From positions 3,808,001-3,872,000 of the forward strand of contig NZ_JACHJC010000001.1 of the NCBI RefSeq assembly GCF_014203425.1: DNA of 64,000 nucleotides. The letters are read 5' to 3'. The notes under the pieces were generated by a model. The model saw nothing but the letters and a program-made list of their open reading frames with translations, made no database searches and was not told where the DNA came from. This DNA comes from Micromonospora echinospora (GTDB lineage Bacteria > Actinomycetota > Actinomycetes > Mycobacteriales > Micromonosporaceae). Below are positions 53,000 through 61,549 of the stretch, in pieces; within the stretch, counting starts at the first letter, position 1, and every line of letters starts with the position of its first letter. Both the position numbers and the translations under genes were made by a program.

Positions 53000-54602
53000 G
53001 AGGGTTCCCTTCGGTGAGATGGGCCGCCAGCACCCCGGGACGCGGCGCGGGCCGGCCGATCAGCAGTTGCGTCAGCGGGGACGCCCCGTCCGGTAGCCCG
53101 AGCCGGGCGGCGACCGCGTCGGCCGTGAGGCCACCCAGCGCCCGGCTCGCCGCGCCGGTCGCGGTGGCGGCGAGTCCGGCCAGTTGAAGGGCCACTCCGG
53201 CGAGCAGGTGCAGCCGGTGGAACGAGGCCGCGGAGAGCTGGTCGACGGGCCGGCTCCCGGCGTGCACCAGGTAGAGGGTCGCGCCGCGAGTGACCATCCG
53301 GCGGTCGACCCGGTGTGGGTACGCCGCCGCGTCGTCGACCGCTTCGGGCGGTCCGGTCGGCACCAGCCGGTGGCGGTGCGGCTGGTAGCGGTACGCGTCC
53401 GCCGCGATGCCGTCGACAGTCCGGGCGAGGCACCAGATCGCCGGGTACAGCGGCTGCCGGGCCAGCGCCGCCAGGGCCGGCGACCCGGCCCGGCCGGCGG
53501 CGCAGGCCAGGATGTCGGCGACCTGCCCGGCGGTCAGCCCCGGACCGAGGTTCGCCGCGGAGGCGCGGCGGGCGGCGGCCGCGACCAGATCGAGCGGCCG
53601 GGCCGGCGGCAGGTCGAGGGGCCGGTCCGCCGCCGGACCCACCGGGAGGCGGTCCGCCGGGAGGCGCTGGGCCGGAGAACCGTCAGCCGGGACGCGGTCG
53701 GCCGGGAGCCGGTCGACCGAAGGCGGCTCGGCGTCGGCGTCCCGGTCGTACGTCGCCCGGTGCAACGCCACCGCGCTCGGGTGGGCGGCGTCGTGGCCGA
53801 GCCGGTCGTGGTCCAGCCCGGTCGCCGAGGGCGGCCCGCCGGATGCAAGCGGTGCCCGGGGGACGTCCGCGTCCGCGGGGAACTCGATCGCCGCGTAGGT
53901 GGCCTCCAGTTCGGCGTCGAGTCCGAGCAGCTCACCGGCGAGCGCCGGATCGAGGTCCAGGCGCGGCGTCGCGTCCACCGGGGACGTGAGCAGTTGGGCC
54001 AGCAGGGCACCGGAGTCGATGATGCTCAGCCGGTAGCCGAACGCTCCGTACTTGCTGGCGTTCTTCCACGGCCGGTGGGTCAGCAGCAGCGCGTGCCGGG
54101 GCGTCGCCGCGATGCCGAGAAGCCGGTCGAGCCAGGCCGCCGGGCTGCCGGGGCGCAGCAGCTCCAGGCAGTGATGTGGCTGGTCGTAGTGGTAGACGCC
54201 GGCCGGGAGATCGGGTGAGCCGGCCCAGGCCAGGTAGATCTCGTTGGGGTGGAACGCCCCGCCGGACGGCACGGACCGGCGCAGCGTGTGCCAGCCGGGC
54301 AGCAGCCGCGACGGCGTGGGCGTGTCCAGCGGGGCGCCGGTCAACGCGGACAGCCCGGCCAGAGTGATCATCTCCGCCCGGCGTGGCGCGTAGCCGAGCA
54401 GCATGGAGCTGAGGCGGTCGAGGCAGCCGTCGCCGAACGGCACGCAACCCGGGCCGGGCCACCGCAGCGGCCGGCGGGCCGCGCCCGGATACCGCTTGCC
54501 GTAGGGCGGGAGATACACGGTCGGCTGCTCGGCGTCGACCCGCACCGCCGCCAGGTACCGGCCGACGGTCCCGGCGGAGGCCGTGGCCCGCGAGGCTGCC
54601 AT
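52992..54602 (-). CDS. SagB-type azoline dehydrogenase
   Basis: The 536-residue protein is a double nitroreductase: the first half contains VPSGGAFHPNEIYLAWAG and KNASKYGAFGYRLSIIDSG (about 180-198), the FMN-binding and SagB hallmark. The second half (about 335-525) contains LFLYL-type strands ending in RRMVTRGATLYLVHAG. It would oxidise azolines to azoles with FMN. Between the halves a repeated LPADR-type segment (about 297-320, VDRLPADRVPADGSPAQRLP) forms an Asp/Pro/Ala-rich linker. Start is ATG. Confidence 0.9.
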   Translation of the reverse strand: MAASRATASAGTVGRYLAAVRVDAEQPTVYLPPYGKRYPGAARRPLRWPGPGCVPFGDGCLDRLSSMLLGYAPRRAEMITLAGLSALTGAPLDTPTPSRLLPGWHTLRRSVPSGGAFHPNEIYLAWAGSPDLPAGVYHYDQPHHCLELLRPGSPAAWLDRLLGIAATPRHALLLTHRPWKNASKYGAFGYRLSIIDSGALLAQLLTSPVDATPRLDLDPALAGELLGLDAELEATYAAIEFPADADVPRAPLASGGPPSATGLDHDRLGHDAAHPSAVALHRATYDRDADAEPPSVDRLPADRVPADGSPAQRLPADRLPVGPAADRPLDLPPARPLDLVAAAARRASAANLGPGLTAGQVADILACAAGRAGSPALAALARQPLYPAIWCLARTVDGIAADAYRYQPHRHRLVPTGPPEAVDDAAAYPHRVDRRMVTRGATLYLVHAGSRPVDQLSAASFHRLHLLAGVALQLAGLAATATGAASRALGGLTADAVAARLGLPDGASPLTQLLIGRPAPRPGVLAAHLTEGNPHG

Positions 54603-54603
54603 C

Positions 54604-55392
54604 TCAGCTCCCCGCGCTCTCGTACCGGCGCAACCCGGCCCGGAAGACCGCCCACGCCCCGGCCGCGCACGCCGCCGCGACGACCGGGGTGAGCGCGCCC
54701 GCCGTGGTCGAGGTGCCCTTGTCCAGCAGCGCGGCCGTCGGGAAGTAGCCGACGAACGCGACGGGTACGAGCGTCAGCAGCGAGCGCAGGCCGGTGCCGT
54801 ACAGGGTCAGCGGATAGCGGGCCAGATCGCCGAGGGTGTGCACGCTCGCCGCGAGCGAGCTGGACGGGCTCAGCAGCCAGAAGACGACGGCGTTCGTGGC
54901 CAGGTTGACCGCCAGCTTGACCAGCACACCGCTGGCGAGCAGCACCACCGCCCAGAGCACTGTCAGCGGCGTCCAGGCCAGGTCGAGGTTGACGGCCGCG
55001 GTACCGAGCAGCGCCGCGCCGAACCCGACGTTGCCGAGACCGTTGAACCCGACCGCGTTGCCGGTGACCTGGAGCACCACCGGATACGGCCGGACCAGCA
55101 GGTAGTCCAGCAGGCCGAGGTTGACCAGGCCGCCGAGGTGCCAGGTCCCCTCGAACAGCAGGGAGCCGACCCCCTCGGCGAGCATCACCATGGCGCAGAC
55201 GTACAGCACCTCCCAGCGGGTCCACCCGCCGAGCGCCGTCACCTGCCGGAAAACCATGACCACGAAGATCAGCCCGGCCAGTTGACCGAGCACTGTCGCC
55301 CCGATCGTCAGGAGGGCGTCGGCCCGGTACTCCAGCACCGCCCGCAGATGCGCGCCGAGCAGCCGCCGGTAGATGCGTGCCTCGTGCATCAT
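54604..55392 (-). CDS. ABC-2 type permease 1
   Basis: The 262-residue protein has six membrane helices and the COG3694-like ABC-2 layout: EYRADALLTIGATVLGQLAGLIFVVMVF, VLYVCAMVMLAEGVGSLLF, LLDYLLVRPYPVVLQ and so on. Together with its homologue next door and the ATPase it forms the exporter for the modified peptide, which also likely gives self-protection. A one-base gap separates it from the SagB start. Two adjacent ATGs are possible. Confidence 0.88.
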   Translation of the reverse strand: MMHEARIYRRLLGAHLRAVLEYRADALLTIGATVLGQLAGLIFVVMVFRQVTALGGWTRWEVLYVCAMVMLAEGVGSLLFEGTWHLGGLVNLGLLDYLLVRPYPVVLQVTGNAVGFNGLGNVGFGAALLGTAAVNLDLAWTPLTVLWAVVLLASGVLVKLAVNLATNAVVFWLLSPSSSLAASVHTLGDLARYPLTLYGTGLRSLLTLVPVAFVGYFPTAALLDKGTSTTAGALTPVVAAACAAGAWAVFRAGLRRYESAGS

Positions 55393-55399
55393 CGGCCGG

Positions 55400-56194
55400 T
55401 CACCCGCCGTGCGCCGTGAGCCGGCGAACGCCCGCGGACCACAGCAGCCGGGCCGCGCCCCACAACACCACGACCCAGAGCAGCTGTACGCCGATCAGCG
55501 TCACCGCCTCGGCGCCGCGTACCTGCCCCAGGTAGATCAGCGCCGGAGTGGAGACGATGCCGGGGAACGGCGACAGCTGGCACACGACCTGGAGCCAGCC
55601 CGGGAACAACGCGATCGGGACCAGCGCCCCGGAGAGGATGTTGGTGATCGCCACCCGCGACATGCTCAACCCGTGGAAGTTGCCGGTCCAGAAGCACAGC
55701 AACCCGACGAGGTAGACCAGGCCGAACTTCAGCGGCACCACCGCCAGCAGGCTGAGCAGGAACAACGCGGCCTGGCCGGCGCCGGGCAGCGCGGCGCCGC
55801 CGAACGCCACCACCAGCGTCGCCGCCATCACCCCCACCGTCAGCACCTCACCGACGACGTATCCGAGCGACAGCGCGAAACGGGAGAGCTGGTAGTCGAC
55901 CGGCCGGACCAGGTCGAGCGCCACAGTGCCGTGCAGCACCGGGCCGGCGATCTGCGCGTCGGTGAAGCTCGACAGCAGCGCCCCGGTCAGGAACGCCACC
56001 ACCAGGTAGCCCTTCATCTGCTCCCAGGACAGGCCGCCGACCTCGCCGCCGGACGCGCCGGCGAAGACTGCCTGCCACACCGCGAACAGCGCCACGGTCT
56101 GCACCACGACCCCGGTCAGCTGAAGGAGGAACTCACCCCGGTAGATCAGCAGCGTCGACCAGGACATCCGCGCCAGCGTCAGGTAGGCCCTCAT
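55400..56194 (-). CDS. ABC-2 type permease 2
   Basis: This 264-residue, six-helix protein (COG4587-like) has ARMSWSTLLIYRGEFLLQLTGVVVQTVALF, then VALDLVRPVDYQLSRFALSLGYVVGEVLTVGVMA, LCFWTGNFHGLSMSRVAITNILSGALVPIALFPG and LIGVQLLWVVVLWGAARLLW. The pattern DLVRPVDYQLSR matches the same motif in permease 1 (LLVRPYPVVLQ). Start ATG overlaps the stop of the ATPase gene by four bases (ATGA). Confidence 0.88.
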   Translation of the reverse strand: MRAYLTLARMSWSTLLIYRGEFLLQLTGVVVQTVALFAVWQAVFAGASGGEVGGLSWEQMKGYLVVAFLTGALLSSFTDAQIAGPVLHGTVALDLVRPVDYQLSRFALSLGYVVGEVLTVGVMAATLVVAFGGAALPGAGQAALFLLSLLAVVPLKFGLVYLVGLLCFWTGNFHGLSMSRVAITNILSGALVPIALFPGWLQVVCQLSPFPGIVSTPALIYLGQVRGAEAVTLIGVQLLWVVVLWGAARLLWSAGVRRLTAHGG

Positions 56195-57198
56195 GCCGGC
56201 GCCGACATGCTCAACTCGCCGGCGTACGCCCGGCGCACGACGTCCTCGATGGACGGCTCGTCGATCCTGATGTCCAGCACCGGCGCCTGACGGGCGACCA
56301 CCGACACGATCTCGCCGGCGCCGTACGCGCCGTGGTCGAACGTGACGGCGATCTGCCGCGCCGCGCCGTCGCGGACCAGCCGGACGCCCGGCAGTTCCGC
56401 CCCGAGGTCGCCGTGCCAGTCGGCGCCGAGCGTCAGGTGCACGGTCCGCTGGTCGGCGACCAGCCGCCGGACGGCGTCGATCGAACCGTCGAAGATGATC
56501 CGGCCCCCGTCGATGATCACGAGGCGGCGGCAGACCTGCTCGATGTCGCCGATGTCGTGCGTGGTCATCAGCACCGTGGTCCCGTTCGCGCGCTGGGCCC
56601 GCAGGAAGTCCCGGACCGCCTGCCGGGCGATGATGTCCAGCCCGATGGTCGGCTCGTCGAGGAACACCACAGGCGGTGAGTGCAGCAGCGCGGCGGCCAG
56701 GTCGGCCCGCATCCGCTGGCCGAGCGACAGTTGCCGGGCGACCACCGGCAGCAGCTGGCCGAGACCGAGCAGCGCGTCGAACTCCTCCAGCCGTGCCGCG
56801 TACCGGGCCCGTGGGATGCGGTGGATGTCGCGCAGCAGGGCCAGCGAGTCACGGACCTGAAGGTCCCACCAGAGCTGGCTGCGCTGGCCGAACAGCACGC
56901 CGATGTTGCGGGCGTTGGCGTGCCGGTTGCGGTGCGGATCGAGGCCGCAGACGCGTACCTGCCCGGCGGTGGGGTGCAGGATGCCGGTGAGCAGCTTGAC
57001 TGTCGTCGACTTCCCGGCGCCGTTCGGCCCGACGTACGCGACCGCCTCACCGGAGGAGATCGACAGGTCGACACCGTCCACGGCGACGTGCTCGGCGTGC
57101 CGGGGCCGTACGAGATGGCGCAGCGAGCCGCGCAGGCCCGGCTGCTTGTCGGCGATCCGGAACCGCTTGGTCAGACCCCTGGCCTCGATCACAGGCAT
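56191..57198 (-). CDS. ABC transporter ATP-binding protein
   Basis: The 335-residue ATPase has Walker A YVGPNGAGKST (56-66), Q-loop region FGQRSQLWW, signature LSLGQRMRADLAAALLHSP, Walker B VVFLDEPTIGLD and H-loop MTTHDIGD. An extended N-terminus (FRIADKQPGLRGSLRHLVRPRHAEHVAV) and C-terminal accessory domain are typical of the ABC-2 ATPases paired with the two permease types found next. It follows the glycosyltransferase by 18 bp and drives export. Confidence 0.95.
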   Translation of the reverse strand: MPVIEARGLTKRFRIADKQPGLRGSLRHLVRPRHAEHVAVDGVDLSISSGEAVAYVGPNGAGKSTTVKLLTGILHPTAGQVRVCGLDPHRNRHANARNIGVLFGQRSQLWWDLQVRDSLALLRDIHRIPRARYAARLEEFDALLGLGQLLPVVARQLSLGQRMRADLAAALLHSPPVVFLDEPTIGLDIIARQAVRDFLRAQRANGTTVLMTTHDIGDIEQVCRRLVIIDGGRIIFDGSIDAVRRLVADQRTVHLTLGADWHGDLGAELPGVRLVRDGAARQIAVTFDHGAYGAGEIVSVVARQAPVLDIRIDEPSIEDVVRRAYAGELSMSAPA

Positions 57199-57216
57199 CG
57201 GCGCTGCCGTTCCGGG

Positions 57217-58569
57217 TCAGCCGGCGGCGACGGCGGCGCGGTGGTGCGGGCGCAGCCGCAGCACCGGACCGAGCCCGTCGATCTCGGTGAGGGTGGTCTC
57301 GAACGCGGCACCCAGGACCCGGCCGAGGTACCCGAGGCTGGCCGGATCCGGGTCGAACCGCGCGGAGAGGTCCGTGCCGGTGGAGACCAGGTGCACCTCC
57401 GTGGCGAGACCACCCGCGACGTTGACGAACTGGCACAGGTCCTCCCAGTAGAGGTACCTCCAGAAGTCGACGCTGACCACGGCGTCCAGGCTGTCCGGGG
57501 CGATCGGTGGCCTGATCCCGACCAGGTGGAAGTTGGTCGGGCCCGCCGGCGCCCCGTAGTCGTAGGTGAGCGCGCCTTCGGGAAGCCCGGCCGCGGCGCT
57601 GCCGGTGCCGACCCACAGCACCCGGTCGCCCGGCAGGCGATCGCCGAGCCGCTCGACGGCCGGACCGATCCGGCACCAGGAGCGGCGTACGCACTCGTCC
57701 ATCGCCCGGCGGTAGTGCACCACCCGCTCGGCCGCGCGGGCGACGTCCACCGGCCCGGCGAACTCCCACTCCACGACCGGGTACTTCAGCGCGACCCGGT
57801 CGAGGTTGTCCATGAAGTCGTTCCAGTTCTGGATGACGTTGCGGTGGTGCGGCAGGTGGTAGACGGCGGCCAGGTCGTCGTAGGCGAAGTTGCGGTCGAG
57901 CACGCCGAGGTGCGCGTGCACCCGGTAGAACAGCTCCATGTCCTCCAGGCCCCAGCGCAGCCCGAAGCCCTCGTCGAAGCCGCCGACCGCCTCGAACACG
58001 TCCCGGCGTACCGACGCGTTGTGGGTGAAGCAGAACAGCCAGCCGGCCAGCAGCCACTCGTCGCCCGACGGCCCCTCCTCGGTCCCGAACCGCATGTCGC
58101 CGCCGCCGCGTCCGCGTAGCCGGGGAACGGGCATCGTCGACTCGTCGGCCAGCGCCGCGTGAACGTGCTCGATGCCGGTCTCGTCGCGCCGGCCCATCAG
58201 CACCGCGGGCGCGGACGGGTCGCGGTGGTGGTCGAGGTGGCGGCGCAGCAGGTCAGGCGTGGCGTACGAGTCGGCGTCGAGGAACAGCAGCAGCGGCGAG
58301 GTCGCACGCCGCGCGCCTTCGTTGCGGGCTGCCGCCCGGCCGCCGCGCTCGGGCAGTTCGACGAAGTGCAGGCGCAGCCCTTTGCCCGCGTCGGCGATGC
58401 CGGAGTACTGGCTGCCGTCCCCACCGTCGCGGACCACGATGACCTCGAAGCGGTCCGGGGCCAGCGTCTGGCGTCGGAGCGACCGCAGGGTGAGCTCCAG
58501 ACAGGGAGCGTCCGCGTGCGTGGGGATCACCACGCTCAGCTCGGCGGCTCGATCGGGCTCAACGCTCAT
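57217..58569 (-). CDS. Family 2 glycosyltransferase in the RiPP operon
   Basis: The 450-residue protein has a GT-A domain: LSVVIPTHADAPCLELTLRSLRRQ at the N-terminus, EVIVVRDGGDGSQ, LLLFLDADSY with DxD at 98-100, and GLRWGLEDMELFYRVH with the ED base near 208-209. The C-terminal 150 residues (DALDVVVS-type pattern DSLDAVVSVDFWRYLYWEDLCQFVNVAGG) look like a second, possibly Rossmann-like domain. It is the second gene of the operon, right after the precursor. In glycocin clusters GT2 enzymes glycosylate Cys or Ser of the peptide; sugar attachment to this peptide is a reasonable guess. GAGAGG precedes the ATG. Confidence 0.82.
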   Translation of the reverse strand: MSVEPDRAAELSVVIPTHADAPCLELTLRSLRRQTLAPDRFEVIVVRDGGDGSQYSGIADAGKGLRLHFVELPERGGRAAARNEGARRATSPLLLFLDADSYATPDLLRRHLDHHRDPSAPAVLMGRRDETGIEHVHAALADESTMPVPRLRGRGGGDMRFGTEEGPSGDEWLLAGWLFCFTHNASVRRDVFEAVGGFDEGFGLRWGLEDMELFYRVHAHLGVLDRNFAYDDLAAVYHLPHHRNVIQNWNDFMDNLDRVALKYPVVEWEFAGPVDVARAAERVVHYRRAMDECVRRSWCRIGPAVERLGDRLPGDRVLWVGTGSAAAGLPEGALTYDYGAPAGPTNFHLVGIRPPIAPDSLDAVVSVDFWRYLYWEDLCQFVNVAGGLATEVHLVSTGTDLSARFDPDPASLGYLGRVLGAAFETTLTEIDGLGPVLRLRPHHRAAVAAG

Positions 58570-58626
58570 CTGACGTACCTCTCCACTTGTCCCACGAGCC
58601 GGACCACCGGCCGCTGACGATGGGAC

Positions 58627-58654
58627 GGAGCCGCCGGCGATAGCCGGCGGCTCC
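58627..58654 (-). terminator. Hairpin between precursor and glycosyltransferase genes
   Basis: A perfect 12-bp stem, GGAGCCGCCGGC with GCCGGCGGCTCC, and a four-base loop lie eight bases downstream of the precursor stop. There is no T-run. Such a hairpin may stop part of the transcription or protect the short message so that more precursor than enzyme is made. Confidence 0.65.
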
Positions 58655-58661
58655 GCGATGA

Positions 58662-58880
58662 TCAGTGGCAGTTGACGCAGCACCACTGGATCGGCCGGCC
58701 CTGGCACGCGGCGCCGCCGCAGGAGCCCTTGCCCATGGCAGACGGGTCGGTCAGCGTGATCCCGCCGGCCGTCGGCATGGCGTAGAGCCCCGCCGACGCC
58801 TCGTCACCGGCGCCCGACCAGGAGACCGCCGTGGTGTCCAGGTCGGACAGGTCGATCGACAAGTTCCTGCTTTCACCCAT
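58662..58880 (-). CDS. Cys-rich TOMM precursor peptide
   Basis: The 72-residue peptide has an acidic leader (LSIDLSDLDTTAV, residues about 7-19; SWSGAGDEASAG; MPTAGGITLTDPSAMG) and a Cys-rich C-terminus with SCGG (53-56), AACQGRP (57-63), WCCVN (66-70) and CH at 71-72. Five cysteines (54, 59, 67, 68, 71) and Ser53 are candidate azole sites; SC and CC pairs would give adjacent rings. It is the first gene of the operon. AGAGGA sits eight bases before the ATG. Without a decarboxylase or macrocyclase in view, the likely product is a linear peptide. Confidence 0.88.
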   Translation of the reverse strand: MGESRNLSIDLSDLDTTAVSWSGAGDEASAGLYAMPTAGGITLTDPSAMGKGSCGGAACQGRPIQWCCVNCH

Positions 58881-59425
58881 CGATTCATCCTCTTTTCGGA
58901 TCGATGTGGACAGTGGAACGAAGCGTAGGCCGGTCCTGACGGGATTGGCACCGCGCTGATGTAACAGGGAGATAAAGCGAGGCGGAACCGTCAATTCGCG
59001 CAGGTGACGGCCGGTCGGGAACGGAAAGGTCCCGGGCGGTGACGCGGCGTAGTTCCGGATCCACTATTCGAGAAGCCCCAGCTCGGGCGGGGTGGAGCGA
59101 TGAATCGCTGCATCAATTGCCCCCTTTTTTGATCGTGTGAAGTCGATGTAACAAGAAGATAAAGTGGGGGAGTGGCGTCTATGAATGCGGGTGACCCTCT
59201 ATTGTGAAGTGACCTGCCTATTCCGTCGAGTCCGGCTATGAAATGCCGGGACGGGTGAGCCCGATCGTCGCAGGGCGCCCGAACGTGACACCCGGCCCCA
59301 CGGGGGCGGATTTCGGTTACCGTCCGAACGGGTGGATTGACGAGGCGTACGACGGGGCATCACCGGCGTGCGCATCGGACCGCCCCCTGTCCGCTGCGCT
59401 CACGATCATGGGCCGAAGGAGCGAC
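58881..59425. other. Divergent regulatory region between the RiPP operon and glgX
   Basis: The 545-bp spacer is noticeably AT-richer than its surroundings and has no convincing gene. It holds the two promoters and a 20-bp direct repeat. A TTGACG is visible on the minus strand near 58995, but no good -10 lies at the right distance. A poly-T stretch occurs at 59125-59130. On the plus strand TATTGT near 59200 could be a -10 for glgX. Confidence 0.5.
58958..59164. repeat. Direct repeat in the RiPP promoter region
   Basis: GATGTAACAGGGAGATAAAG (58958-58977) and GATGTAACAAGAAGATAAAG (59145-59164) differ at 2 of 20 positions and share flanking G-rich sequence. They are 187 bp apart. Both lie in the AT-rich gap between two divergent operons, the first about 80 bp upstream of the precursor start. 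They may be binding sites of one regulator. Confidence 0.7.
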
Positions 59426-61546
<2,121 letters not shown>

Positions 61547-61549
61547 CCC

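Larger units (their letters stand above)
48259..58880 (-). other. Azole-type RiPP (TOMM/LAP) biosynthetic operon
   Basis: Ten genes on one strand: precursor peptide, glycosyltransferase, ABC ATPase, two permeases, SagB dehydrogenase, TauD-like dioxygenase, leader-binding ThiF-like protein and fused cyclodehydratase/YcaO. Five junctions overlap by 4-8 bases. The order puts the precursor first and the cyclodehydratase last. No regulator, protease or separate immunity gene is visible inside. Absence of a LanB-like dehydratase separates it from thiopeptides. Confidence 0.85.

Noticed and set aside
48259..58880. Thiopeptide or lanthipeptide cluster
   Set aside because: No LanB/LanC/LanM-type dehydratase or cyclase and no Ser/Thr-rich core; only azole-type enzymes and tailoring genes are present.
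58881..58994. Longer precursor from 58994
   Set aside because: The extra residues lack a ribosome site and a leader pattern, and AGAGGA sits correctly before the ATG at 58880.
59239..59425. Upstream extension of glgX to an ATG around 59243
   Set aside because: AAGGAG and the ATG at 59426 fit the start of the CBM48 domain; the extension has no family similarity.
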